This document shows, in pieces, positions 51,653-64,000 of a stretch of DNA of 64,000 nucleotides. Origin of the DNA: Lucifuga dentata (lineage: Eukaryota > Chordata > Actinopteri > Ophidiiformes > Bythitidae); assembly GCA_014773175.1 (NCBI GenBank), contig VXCM01001427.1:119558-183557 (forward strand), in the 5' to 3' direction. Every line of letters begins with the position of its first letter. The first letter of the stretch is position 1. The translations under genes were made by a program, and so were the position numbers. The notes under the pieces are model-generated. The model searched no databases and was not told where the DNA came from. It saw only the letters and a program-made list of their open reading frames with translations.

Positions 51653-53098
51653 TGCAGCGTCCCACTGTGACACTCCCTGAGATTTAAAAATCGCTCTGTA
51701 ACATGCGTGTGCAAAATGATGCGCACACCATTACCAGCAAAAAAAAAAAAAAAAAAANAAAAAAAAAAAAAAAAAAAGTTCCAAAACAGATCAGATCGAT
51801 AGAAAAACAAAAATACCATTCATGTTACTGTCATTTGTGCACGTTTGATAGTGATTGAAATCTGTGATTAAAATAACTGCGTCACTGAGACATGAAAATA
51901 ACATCAGGCGACTGAAATTTAATAATATATTATTACAGAAACTCAAGTCCGTGTTATTACCACTAGGCTATCTTCCACTATTAGCCAACTAGCCTAATGT
52001 TATCACCACTATAGCCCTGACTCAGAACGGGTTTCTTACCTGCAGGCTGGCCAGGTCGTTGTTGTGACGGTCCTCGATGTCATTCAGCTGCCTCTCCAGC
52101 GAGTCCCTTGTCCCACGAACAGACTCCAACTCTACCGTCTTGGACTGGAGCTGGCGGCGATAGTCGGTGATCTCATCACGGGCGGATTTGATGGCATCCT
52201 TGTTCTGCTCCGCAGCCTCGGTAAGTTTGGAGTAGCGGCACATGAACCAGTTTTCCACTTGCTGCAGGTTCTGGTTGGAGTGTCCCTGTAGCTCTGAGCG
52301 GATCTCCCGGAGAGCATCGGTGATGTCTGCCTTCTGGAAGTCTTTCCTCTCTACCGTCACCTGAGACTCCTGGATCTGGGCAATGAGGTCGCTCACCTCC
52401 TCCTCGTGATTGTTGCGGATGAAAGCGATCTCATCCTGGAGTGACTGAACTTTTTTATCCAGCTCAGACTTCACTAGCTCTGAGTCGGTCATGTCCTTCT
52501 TCAGGACGCGGATTATGGCCTCGGTCTCTTCTCGGATGCGGGCTTCTTCGTCAAAACGCTCCCTAAAACGTTGAATGTCCTCGTCTATGTGGTCCGTATC
52601 GAGCTGAATCTGGACCTTGTCATGGTGGATCTGCTCCAGCATCGAGCGCAACTCCTGCAGCTCCTGGTCGTACAGATCGCCCAGCTGGGACCGGGACACT
52701 TGCTTCTGCCGCAGTGCCTGGATCTCCGCCTCGATCTGCTTGTTCTGCTGTTCCAAGTAGTGCACCTTATCAATGTAACCGGCAAAGCGGTCATTGAGCC
52801 CCTGAAGTTGCTCTTTCTCGTTACATCTCTTGTAGTCTCCGTTCATGATAGAGCTTTGATTGTAATCAACGCTGTCAGCGGAGCTGAGTACCGTGGAGCC
52901 GTAGGCTCGGGAGACGGGCATGTTAACGCTCCTCTTGTAAGATGCCGTCATGGTGGAACCGGGACTTGCCCTGGACCAAGACTGAGAGCGGAAGCCGCTG
53001 GAAGGGGTGCCGCCGGAGCGGCTGTAGCCGTAGCTGGTCGTCCTGCTGTCCATGGTTCTCCTGAACGGACTCCCTAACGTGTCCACTGGGTAACTCAT
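49304..53098 (-). CDS. nefm: Neurofilament medium polypeptide
   Basis: Three minus-strand exons: 52,040-53,098, 51,014-51,138 and 49,304-50,822. They total 900 residues, close to mammalian NEFM. The head (1 to about 93) starts [14 protein letters not shown] and has [16 protein letters not shown]. The rod begins [20 protein letters not shown] and ends with [18 protein letters not shown] (about 385-401). The tail carries the NEFM-specific [16 protein letters not shown], long Glu/Gly and Glu/Lys runs, and an array of SPK motifs (about residues 713-768). It ends with the conserved segment containing [20 protein letters not shown] and [15 protein letters not shown] co-assembles with NEFL in axons, and its tail spaces filaments and is phosphorylated at Ser-Pro sites. 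Intron 1 (51,139-52,039) holds a GA run (51,579-51,647), a C-run with N at 51,470 and an A-run with N at 51,758. The gene lies tail to tail with nefl. Confidence 0.96.
49701..49866 (-). repeat. nefm: In-frame coding minisatellite: SPK phosphorylation array of nefm
   Basis: A 30-bp unit encoding [10 protein letters not shown] recurs with variants ([20 protein letters not shown]) to give about eleven SPK motifs in 55 residues. Mammalian NEFM has KSPVEEKG-type KSP repeats instead. Ser-Pro-Lys is a preferred target of proline-directed kinases such as CDK5. Array length in such repeats usually varies between individuals and species. Confidence 0.85.
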
Positions 53099-53290
53099 CC
53101 GGTCAGACTATACCGTAGGGGATGTGACAGGGCGAAATGAAGGGGCGGGCAGTGCAAGAGGTGGAGTGTGTGAGTGTATGTGGATGAATGTGTGTTATGT
53201 GTATGTGTGTGTGTGTGTATGTATGTGTGTGTGTATGGGCAGGTGAGGGGTGTGTGGCGCTCACGGCAACTGAGACCTCCTCCGTGTGCC

Positions 53291-53299
53291 CCTTATATA
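53291..53299 (-). promoter_or_regulatory. nefm: TATA box of nefm
   Basis: TATATAAGG on the minus strand, about 195 bases upstream of the start codon. GT-rich repeats lie in the leader (about 53,190-53,235). A C-run with N at 53,393 and a CA run lie just upstream of the promoter. Confidence 0.6.
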
Positions 53300-56200
53300 T
53301 CTGAGTCTCCATAGCTAACGAGGCAAGTAGAAGCAGTTTTGTTGGTCCACTGATGAAGGGAGGGGAGGGAGGAGGAGACGGGGTAACGCCCCNCCCCCAC
53401 ACACACACACACACACACAGGCGTCCTGTCAATGGTCTGGAGTCCCGCTCATCCCGAACGATGTGGGCTGAAGTTACACGCTAAATAAATAGATAGGTAA
53501 ATAAATGTTACGGTTTACATCTTGATCAAGCGCCCATAAACTGACGCAGAGATTCATATTTAGTCATTGTTATGAATAACGGTATTATTTTGGCGTATAA
53601 TAACATCATGATTCATGATTATCAGGACTTTCATCTTATTACGCTTTCATTTCAGCACCACGGACAGCGCACACAGGAAAACCCTTTCCTTTAGCTTTTT
53701 CGGCTTTTGGCTGCACATTTTATTGGAATGAACTGTTGCTGCAACAGTTTGGTGACACTTTTCTGTGTTTGCTCATATTTATTGGCGCCAGATGTGTCTA
53801 AGTAATGTGATGCCCATCTTGTCAATTTCACTTGAACGCCTCGAATTAAGGGGAGTACACCGTTCGCAGTCACTTCGGTGTGTGTGTGTGTGTTTCCCAG
53901 AATCTAATGTGATATTTTCTCTACTTTTCTAAACTAGTTGAACAAAATAATCCTAAATGCATTTTATTATGACTCAGCATTTGTGGGAGTTTTTACTGTT
54001 TTAGCAGTTTTCCTAAATGGATGTAGCATTACTAGATTGGGAGCATAGTAATCCATAGGAAGCACTTTCAAATTGAGCTATCCCTACGTGACATGCAAAA
54101 TTGTTAGTTGCAAAACAATTAATTGATAATTGTTTATGCTACTAACAATTTTTGCACATTGTTGTGGAGTAGACTATGTTCTATACATTTATTTCTGAGC
54201 TTTTAGATGATGCGTTAAAGATAATGTGTATCTCTTCATCCACAGATAGACAAAAGAAAACATCGTTGAAAATCCTTTATGAAAATCAATGAACCTTTCA
54301 TCTGGATTTTACATTTCAATTCACGGTGAGTCTTTGCATATTGAAAAAAAAAAACATTGCGATATAAGTTAGTTGTTCAATTTAAATAATTTTATTTAAC
54401 ACATTAAGGGTCAAATGTTACTCTACAGCTTGATAAAATTCTGCAAAATTGCAGTATTTAGGAGATCATATATTCAATGCCAATACATGTTAACATGTAT
54501 GTATTTCATAAAAAAGGAGATTATATCACTCCACCCATTGCAAAACCACATGGAATTTATGAGTCAACCATCTATTCACTGAGATGTTTCCCCGAAGAGT
54601 TAAGAGTGCTTGCTGCCTTGTCTGCTCTTGTGAGGTCTCGCTGACAGGTTATTGATCTCTATCAATCTTGAAGCTTCATGATTATCTCAGGTCAATAGGT
54701 CAATGTGAACAATTACAAGCTCTTTAAGGTGCAGCAAAACTAGCTGCATCAGTATTTTTCAGTCATTAGGCATTAAATTAGGCATTATTTATTTCCATCA
54801 AAATCACCATCACCCATCTCTACAAATTCAGCCAGACTGTCATGCCGCAGTCTGTCATGCCACCAGAATGGAAAAACAGGGATTGACACATTTTCATTTG
54901 GTCAATAGAATGATAAAGAATATAATTTTGGTGACTATTTGTCAGTTAATTGTTTATTTTTAACTCTGATATAATTTCTCTAGCAGGAGAGAAGAGGAGT
55001 TATTCTAATTTCCAGCAGTGAATTTGACATTTGCCATTGGTCAGTTCTCTTTATTTTGTTGTTTCCTTCATTGTTGTTTCACTGCAATCATTAGTAAAGC
55101 AGGGCTAATGTATCAAGCATGGCCAATTTTTAGATTGCTCCAGAATCAGACAGGCAGCGGGGCAGAGAGAGGGAGAGAAACAGACCCAGACAGAGAGAGA
55201 AGAGAAAGAGACTGTCACGATGACTTTCTCCTCCCATTCGTGTCTCTTTGTGGGTCTGCCTATTGTAATATATAATCCACAGTGTAAATTATTATGCTTT
55301 TGTCCGCGTCCACACCCACAGTGTCCTTGCTTGCTGACGTTACATTGTCCTTTTGGACCGGTCCAATAATCTCTCTGTAAAAGCTCTCCTGCTGGCTACA
55401 GGGGTTTTAGAAGCATTAATTTCCCCACTGGTACACAAGACTATTCACTCAGAACTTGAAGGTGCTTTTGAGTGCCCTATGTGGGCAGCGGTGGTGTGAT
55501 ATATGTGGTGGGAAGTGGGTGTGGGTTGGGCAAAACAAGGTAGTCATTCAACATCAGTTCTGGGCTCCAGCGCACTGCAGAAGGCTTGGAGTGTTTTCAA
55601 ATGGCACTGCAGCAGAAACAGGCTCTCTGAAAGCAAAGAAGCAGCCAAGCCCATCCCAGTGAGTCCCAGTAACAGCTTCCTACCTGCAGAGCCTCATCCA
55701 CAGGATTAGGATATATAGAAGAAATATGTTCCTATTGGCAGGTGTGAAGGAATATTTATAGGTGACACTAGTGCAGAGACATGTGGACAGTGTTATATAT
55801 GCTGACATACAGAATACAAGGACATCATTCAGCTGATACACCCTTTACTTAAGACACACAAAAACAGAGGTAATATGATGCAGCAAGCGAATATACCAAA
55901 GGCCTGCTTTGCTCATCGGTCGATTGATTTAAACCAATATTAAGATTTCCTCTAGCAGGTCATGCTACTTACATGCAGCCAGTTATGCTTCTGTTCTGAA
56001 TTTGTTCAAAAGGGAGAAAAGCAAATGTCATGAACCAGTGGAGAGAAAGAATTACATCGGGGTAGAGAAGGAAACATCTGTGGGAAACTTAAAACTTACT
56101 TTGATAAGATAAGATTTATGTTCCTGATGCTCAGGCCACCCATGTGCACGCCTGAGGTTTCAGAAAACTAATGATCCATGCCATGGGTGGTGTCTGAAAT

Positions 56201-57660
56201 GCAATCACTATGCGTGTGACATGATTTTCAAACACTTAACATATGCTATTGCTTTTATTGTGTGCATAAGCCAGTCTAGACACCCAAACACATCCATGAT
56301 AACATAATCCAATTTCTTTTTGCATGAGAGAATAGTGCCATCACAAGAGTGCACATGTTGAAAAGTGTATGAATAAGTAAAGGGAGACGTGAAGGCTCAT
56401 GCAGGTGGCCAGATAGATTCAGTTGACAGACACACACACCATACGTAAATACCATCAACACATAATTACTCAGGACACCAGCTGCAACGTCTCCTTTGCC
56501 TTCAACATCTCTCTTCTTCTTTCTTTCTTCATTTCTTTCAGTACCAGCTTCTCTGTACCACTTTCTACCTATTTATGTTGTTATATCCACCTTCCATCTG
56601 TTGTCATCTACCTTACGCTTTCCTCTCCTCTGGTCTCCTTCCTCCCTTTGTCTGTCTCCTGTGACCTCTTCGGCATCTGCTTCTCTGTCACACTGTCTGG
56701 CTCCCACCCTCCCAAACACCAACTGTTGTCTCCTCTTATTCTACACGATAACATTATTGCTTTTCCACCCTCTGCAACACTGCTGTCCATCTGCTACATC
56801 TGGCATCATTTACCTTGAGTTAAGGTGGGGCAGATGCCATTGAGATGTCCTTCACAGGACTTAGTTTCCTAAAGAGCATTGGTCCTTGTGCACTGATGCA
56901 CCATTAGACATGAGGCAGCACAAGCTTTCAGGTCATGTTTTATTACACAAGCATAACATAAAGCTAAGTATAGCAAGTAATTTAAGTAATCAGTTATTGA
57001 TAATGGAAATCTTCATATTCTTTTTTTTTTTTTTTTTTAACATCAAATAGGTTTTGGTTTCATATCTCTGTACACATGCTCAATACATTGCCAGTCCCTT
57101 TTGGACTGTATAGTATACTGATTAACATTTCCCCTAAGGTTTTCAGGCTGACACACATATAGGCCTATAAAATCTATACGTGACTTGTCTTTCGGGTTGA
57201 GAGTCAATATAGTGGAAAACCTCTGATACTGAATCTACAGTCCAATAGATTTGGCTTGGAGAAAGAGCAGAAACCACAATCCCTATAACAATCCTAAGGG
57301 CTCTTGTGTTTTTTTTGTTTGTTTGTTTGTTTGTTTGTTTGTTTTTGTTTTTTTAAATCATATCATTGAAGAATTCAGGAACAACATTAGGGGTCACCTG
57401 CCATTTAATTTCTATTTTGTCTTCAATTTTTATTTTCATTTTTTTTTTCTGAAGCATATTCTGAGCTGCTCTCACCACAAGATGACCCCATTTACTGTAA
57501 ACCTCAGTGCAAAGTTACCAAACTAGAAGGACAAACCAAACCAAAAAAAAAAGAAAGAAAAAAAAAAGAAAATGCAAGTGATAACATAATTTCATTGGTT
57601 GAGGTAAATGGTGTTTGTAAAGCTGAAAAAGAAGAATTTAAGCCCACTCTGCTGATGAAA
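53300..57660. other. Intergenic upstream of nefm, no gene seen
   Basis: No gene was recognised. It contains a GTTT repeat at about 57,318-57,345, T-runs near 57,020 and 57,440, and otherwise single-copy-looking AT-rich sequence. Open frames at 55,018-55,709 and 56,423-56,843 are low-complexity or repeat-free chance frames without family resemblance. Confidence 0.4.
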
Positions 57661-58210
57661 TATCGTATATACTCGAGTATAAGCCGATTTTTATTTTTTT
57701 TTTAACCAAATTCACAATGCAAATCGGGGGTCGGCTTAAACGCGAGTAATTCAAATCAGATCACAGAGAAGGAAATTTACAGGGGTGGAAATACTACCCA
57801 TTACCACTACTCATGGAAAATAGTTTAAATCATACCTTAGAATGAGATATTTCCTAAATAAACATCTTAGTCAGCACATTTTGCCGTGGCCAGTAAACTG
57901 TGGTCTGTCAGTTACGGTAATCAGCTGCTGAAATAAATATCATGTTTACGGGTACATGGATTATTTTCAGAAANCAGTTACGGTAATCAGCTGCTGAAAT
58001 AAATATCATGTTTACGGGTACATGGATTATTTTCAGAAAACCAGAGGAATACTATGACAATGCCCAGAAAAACAGGTAATTTGCTGAACAAATAAATTAA
58101 TGGAACAACATCAGGGGGTTAGCTTATATGCGGGTTTCTTTAAAAATCTAAATTTGCAGATCAAAATGGTCGGTTTATATTCGAGATTGGTAATAATCAC
58201 GTATACCGTA
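57661..58210. mobile_element. Degraded terminal-inverted-repeat DNA element, copy B
   Basis: The left end tatcgtatatactcgagtat then aagccgattt is mirrored by the right end, which on the complement begins tacggtatac and carries ctcgaatataaaccga after a short insertion. The inner phrases aatcgggggtcggctta, ccattaccactactcatgg and tggattattttcagaaa are shared with copy A at 603-1,515. Part of the interior is duplicated around N at 57,974 (assembly scar). No transposase frame. Confidence 0.68.
57909..58039. repeat. 65-bp direct duplication around a single N (probable assembly scar)
   Basis: Bases 57,909-57,973 and 57,975-58,039 are the same unit (cagttacggtaatcagctgc...ttttcagaaa). Copy A of the element has this block only once at the corresponding place, which supports an artefact here. 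Confidence 0.87.
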
Positions 58211-58843
58211 TTCTAGTCCACTCATTCGCTCCAATTGTCATCTAAAATGCAGAAATGTAATGCAAAATAAGTGTAATTAATCTTGCTTGATATCTAAGAC
58301 AATAGTCACGGTCAAAAAGATATGAGAAGCATAACAAGTTTAGTTATGGACTAGATTAGACAACTAGCATAAATAACTACATGAATTATGCAATGGTATT
58401 TTTTTCTTTTTTTTTTTTTTTTTTTTTGACATTTGTCTGATAGAGTTCTTTACTAGCTAGTGTAAAATTAATGGAAACCACAGAGACATAGTAGCTGTTG
58501 GGAGGTGCCTGCAATTTTGTAATCTTATTGTTGGAATAATAGTATGACATGGAGCTACAGACTCATTCTGCAGAGGTCAAAGCAGCATTGGGTCTGGAGA
58601 TGGATGGGTGAGAGGTGTAAGGTTAAAAGCATCAGATGGGGAAGTAAGAAGGATGTGTCAGCCCTGTAGATGGCTGCGTGGGCTGATGTTGGTGGGAGGT
58701 CCAGAGGCAACGATGATGTCACGCAAAGTGGTAGGGCAAAAGAAAAAGCAACAAGAGTGGAGGTGGGGAGGAGGCCATGAGAGAAGAGAAAGAGAAGGGA
58801 GGGCTTACAACTCAAATCTGCAGTTTATCTGCAATGCATCAGT

Positions 58844-58888
<45 letters not shown>

Positions 58889-61800
58889 CCCACATTGTCT
58901 CTCTCAGCAGGTGTGGATCAGGCTGAAACAGTTTTTTTAATAGCTGATTCTCTCTGGACAGATAAGCAGAAATAAAACTGTCCCACATTCTCCTCACACA
59001 TGGAAAATTGTTGGCAAAAATCTAAGAAAAAGCTACCTGTATGTCACAAAAAAAAAAAAAAAAAAAAAATCTACCATCAGATTACACATATGCACAAATT
59101 GCCTGAATAACTGAAAACACCCTGTATGAGTATGAGGATTAATTGATAAGTCTTAAGCCTGATGCATAAGGAAGGGAGCTGTACTTGGTTGTAGTAATAT
59201 GAATCCTCAGTTATTTCTGTACATCTGCTGCATTCATTAGAGCTACAGAAAGTCATTATAACTGACAAATTCCAGAGGTACCCCAAGGTCTCCAAGTTTT
59301 ACAAGATGGATAAACATGCAGAGATTATGTGCTGGATGGCTCTTAACCTTAATTGTAGCTTTCAACTGGTTCAGCATCAGCATCCACCTTGCTGTCCTGG
59401 ATTTGACCCCTCAGACGTTCTTCCCGAGCAGCTTGACCTGGAACCCATTTTACGTCACATGATGACAGCATATCAGTTGTGGGGAGGGGTTCTGGACTTC
59501 TTTAGGTACAATTTCTTGAGCGTTCTAGGCAGAAGTACACACACAATATTTGTTGTTTAACTTGTGATTTATATGGTTTGTGTTGGTTGCACTTTCTGTG
59601 GCAGTGGTTGTTATATATCTGTATAATTTAGAGTCTCACTAGTTATTGGACTATCTAAATGATTCATCTTACTCGTGCTAAATATTGCATAACATTTGCT
59701 GTGACCTCTAGTGACACCAGACTGCTAATATACGCAAACAAGGAGGGCTTTGCACAATGCATATGCAACTTTAATGACAGAAAAGCAATTTCATCAGGAT
59801 ATGATTGCTGTAGCTACGATCATACAGCAGCAGTTGGTCAGTAATACTAAAAGTTAAACTCTGGTCTTGACCTTGCATTGGTTATATGGCCTTTTAACGA
59901 ATATATCATAATATGTTCATATTTTTTATTTTGTGATTTGTGATACTTTTTCTTCCCAACAGCCACAGTTTTCCATGTTTTATTCTATGCAGAGTCTTGA
60001 GTGTTTTGTGTATAACATAAAACAACTCATTTAATTTTTTTCCTCATGGCAAACATGCTCCGATTTCATAAGTTATTATTCCAACATCCAGCACTGTTAG
60101 TTGACTTCCAAAAATCACTGCAACACTGAGCTCCGTTGTCAATAAATTAAAACTCAGCAAACATGAACAAAAGGAAAATTGCATTAAAAAGGCTTGTGTT
60201 CAGGAAACAATGCTGGATTGTAACGTACAGCGGGGAATTTTAAAACAGCTGCAATACCACACAATAATATAACTTTGAAAGAAACAATAATAAAATCTTT
60301 ATTATTATGGATTACCCATGTCAAGTAAGTTTTAAATCCCTGCAAAATCATACTAAGAGGGAAAACAGTAGTTCCCTGAAGGGTAGAATTCAATCCAAAA
60401 AGCAATGACATTTTCTATGTATCTATTCAAACCAGCCAGTGACAACTTTTGGCATAAAAATAAATATGACTGATTACCTCAGAAAGACAGCTGTCCTCTA
60501 AAAACAGTCAACTATGAGACAACATACTGTATATAGAGTCTCTATAATGTACATACTACAAGTCTGCAACATGCATATCTTGCAGCATGTTCTTACACAT
60601 TATATGAGCCCCTACTGTCCCTGAACATGCATGTCAGCATGTAATGTGGCTGTGTAGGTTTTTAGTATGTCCCTGTACCAATGTCATCCAGACAAATTCA
60701 TTTACACGTATTGAATTTTCTAAATAAAATGACCCCTGTGCCTGATTGGAAAGATCTGTCATATTGCTGCTGCCGCAGGAAGCTGCTGCGGTCATTTTTA
60801 TTCAGGGTCACGCAGAACAAAGGTGAAGAACATATAGTACGTTGAATACCACACACACCACACATACACACACACACACACAGCTGAAGAGTGTCTTTCC
60901 CTTTCTGTCTTCCTTTTCTCTGATAGGGTCTTTCCTGGTGGTGAGCTTTGAGGTGTTTAAGCTGAGGTCAGCAGCTTCTCTCTTCTGGAAGAAAAAGTGA
61001 ACGATCAGCTGGGACCAAGAAGCTGATTAATCCTGTCAAAGGTAACATAAAGAAACACACTTACGCTTTAGTTATTTGTGGTATTATTTGTTTTATTTTG
61101 AGCATCTTTTCACAAGCAGCACATTTAAGAAGGTACTAACATATATTTCTTAACAAGGCAAGGAAGCACAAACTCACTTACCCAATAATCTCAGTATTCT
61201 TACACACTGAAGTCTTTCTCAAACAGATTAGTACCATCACTAGCGATGCCCCAATGACACCCGAGTCATGTTATTATTGACAAGGCTACATTAGTTCAAA
61301 CCTCATAATGGGATCGTTTATTCTGTCTAAGGAAACTGAAAGTGTCAGGCAAGTCTGTGTAGTTTTGGCTTAAGAAGATGAAGATTATCAGTATGTCAAA
61401 AGGCCATGTGAGTATTTTTTGCATTTAAGAGGGTCTTACAAACATATTAGTGTAAGAAAGTGAAAGTGAAACATGATAAACCTTCAAAAGATCTACAAAA
61501 AAAATCTCAACACACACCTCTGCTTTATGCATTTCAGCTATAATGTCAGGCTAGGTCACCCTTTTCTCAGTGTTAATACATCAGTTTACTCACCCGCCAT
61601 ACCACCATCCATCCAGCTCATTTGTTTATTGTACAAATCAGCAAAAAAAAAAAAAAANAAAAAAAAAAAAAACAAACCTAACATAATGTAATATTTTACA
61701 TTAAAGTTTCTGAAAGATAGTCAAACTTTTATTTATCATTTGGCAGTCTAAGTTTTGCTTCCTTCATTCTAGCATTCAAACCCCATTCCTAGACTCTGCC

Positions 61801-64000
61801 TATAGGCTTATTGCACAAGAGATAGATACAGCAGGTCCTGTGCATTAAATATACACTGACAGTACATCTATCTATTGATCGAGCAGCTATCATTTGTCTA
61901 TTGGTTTGCCTCCCTGCCAATTTCCTGGAGCATATCCAGCACTCCGACGCCTCTAATCTGCAGAGTCACTCATCGCCCTCCTTCTCTGCAATCCNTTTTT
62001 TTTTTTTTTATATATATATCTCTATCCCCCTTCATCACTTTTTATGGACCATTTTTCCCTCTGTGGATCATCAGTCTGCTCTCAGTGGTTGTATTTCAGG
62101 AAATTACCCATATGCGTATTTTCTGTGGCACTGCACAATGCAGAATTGGAACAGCTTCACACACCAGTTGCAAAAAAGTATTAAAGCATTTGTCTCAGTG
62201 ACAATTGTGCAGCAACATATTCAAATATATGGAAAAATTTTTTGTATAATGTATCAAATTATCCCACAGAAGTCAATGTTTGATGCAAACTATTTAATCT
62301 TTGTTGGTCAAGCAAGCCCCAGCTTACATAGATATACAGTTTTACATAACCCAGTGCACACAGACTCTACAACATAATTTCTTAAGCAGCAGGAAATTTG
62401 TTACACACACAGCAACACTGCAGAAACATGTTTTTGTAGGCACATACTTTTATTGCATTAAAAAAAAAAGAAAGAAAGAAAAACAGATGCCATTGAATCT
62501 ATTCAAGTTATCTGACTGAGTATGATGACATGAATCTAATTGAATAAATCCATTGCTGTACAGTATTTGCACTTTTTTCATTTTGGCTAACTTATTAAAT
62601 TTACTTACTGCTCGTTATGTTGGCTGGCATGTAGGGCAGCAACGAAGGATCTCTGTATGGTATTATCAAATTTAGCTGTCTATATTATAAAATAACATTT
62701 GATAGAAATGTTAAACATTTTTGAACTAACCTTTCACATTACTCACAATGGTTTGTCTGTTATTCTATGGTGAGGGAACATAATATTTCACAAGAAAACA
62801 GTCTGTTACTTTTACTATATGTAAAATTGCAGTACATGTGTGTTTTTGCTGAGTTATATGTATCAAGTTTTTAAAAAAATCCTAAACGGCACTCACGTAA
62901 GTTATTAAGGACAACACAGGCTTACAGTATTGTGTATATGCATGTGTCTGTACGTGCAATATGACAGAGGCAGACAGAGAGGATAGTGGAGTCATGCTGC
63001 AGAGACTAAGCTGCAGAATCATGATACAGCTGAATAGAGAGAGAGAGAGAGAGATGTTAGGGAAAACAAGGACAGAGGGTGGTTTATAGAGGTAAGTGTT
63101 GCTTCTGTGTGTGTGTGTGAGTGCGTGCGTGCACACATGCTTCTGTGTATTTGGGAAATGCCAAAACATCCAGTCAAAATTCATTACATAACTATATCTG
63201 TTGCTGCAGCATGAACAGAACATTGTTGCAGTGCAGAGGACTGTCTGTGTTGTTGGCCTATATTGTATTCCAACCAAACTGCAATTTAACTAGAAGACAA
63301 AGTGTGTGTGTGTGTGTGTGTGTACGTGTGCGTGCGTGTGCATGTGTATTCTTTACACACGTCAACAAATTCTAACACCAATTCAAACCCACAAACTGCA
63401 AAGATTACCATGTCGTAAAAACATAACTACCACATTTTTCTAAACACTACAGCAACCTTGCATTTTTGTCAAATAGCTGCAGTGTTTGACATCTATTTCA
63501 CCTATTTCTCTACATTTTGGGTCAGTTTTTTTTTATTTATTTTTTATTTTTTTTGGTGTTGCAGTGATTAAGGTTTGATAAAAATGTTTTGGTTAAAGCC
63601 AACCTTTCCATGCTTGCCTTCTTCTACAACAGAGAAAGCTCACTGAAATTATGTTCAGGAGCATTCAGAGTCATGTTTGCGATGTGGTCTCATTAGCTGG
63701 TGTTTCCTTTATGTAACCTCTAATGCGACTCACTAAACTCTCATACACAAGGCTTTAGAAACAATCTTTCACTTTCAGCTTAATTTAGGAATTTCTCTCT
63801 CTCCCTCTGTTATGCCATCTCCAGGCTGTATAACTTTCTCTTGACATGAGATTGAGTGTTAGATACTACAAAGTTTGTTCAAATATTAGAATTTGGACAT
63901 GAATTTAACAGGAATGTAATGGGAGAAGTAGCTGCTGCAGTCCTTCCAGTTACATCCCAATGACACCCTTCAAACAGACTTAACCACAGACTTAACATTG
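58211..64000. other. Intergenic, no gene seen
   Basis: No exon series was recognised. It contains homopolymer runs with single N at 61,658 and 61,996, GT-rich tracts at about 63,107-63,130 and 63,302-63,350, and a GA run at about 63,037-63,054. An imperfect stem-forming stretch lies at 60,723-60,803 (see findings). A possible untranslated exon ending aatcctgtcaaag|gtaaca near 61,042 has no protein support. Confidence 0.4.
58846..58888. repeat. (CT)n microsatellite
   Basis: A CT run followed by a short C-run. Confidence 0.9.

Noticed and set aside
59306..59560. 84-codon frame with PPCCPGFDPSDVLPEQLDL
   Set aside because: No recognisable family, no splice or promoter context, and a composition compatible with chance.

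Overview
The window is teleost fish nuclear DNA. It is AT-rich, its genes have introns with GT-AG ends, and it is dense in dinucleotide, tetranucleotide and pentanucleotide microsatellites. It carries degraded copies of repeat families common in fish, and its protein genes are vertebrate. It is a draft assembly: there are two multi-base N gaps and many single N bases, six of which are flanked by near-exact 63-67 bp direct duplications (see findings).

Bases 1-29,500 hold no intact gene that I can recognise. They contain transposon remnants, a frameshifted coiled-coil pseudogene (about 12,650-13,050), a broken hAT-type BED-finger transposase (about 14,157-14,580), a LINE 3' tail (19,613-19,795), simple repeats, and long AT-rich low-repeat stretches that could contain conserved non-coding elements. 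Four protein genes follow. (1) A nine-exon Qa-SNARE (syntaxin) on the plus strand, 29,592-34,748. It has a complete Habc and SNARE region but no transmembrane segment, and it ends in a basic cysteine-free tail. (2) pgam2, muscle-type phosphoglycerate mutase, three exons on the minus strand, 37,081-39,242. (3) nefl, neurofilament light, four exons on the plus strand, 43,359-46,059. Its first exon is interrupted by a 64-base assembly duplication. (4) nefm, neurofilament medium, three exons on the minus strand, 49,304-53,098. nefl and nefm lie tail to tail, as NEFL and NEFM do in mammals, and their products co-assemble into neuronal intermediate filaments. Syntaxin and pgam2 also converge.

Bases 53,300-64,000 hold no recognised gene. 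They contain a second copy (57,661-58,210) of the terminal-inverted-repeat element found at 603-1,515, plus simple repeats.

I see no operon-like or defence-like system. The most unusual biology is the membrane-anchor-less syntaxin. The most practically important observation is the set of duplication-plus-N assembly scars, one of which breaks nefl.
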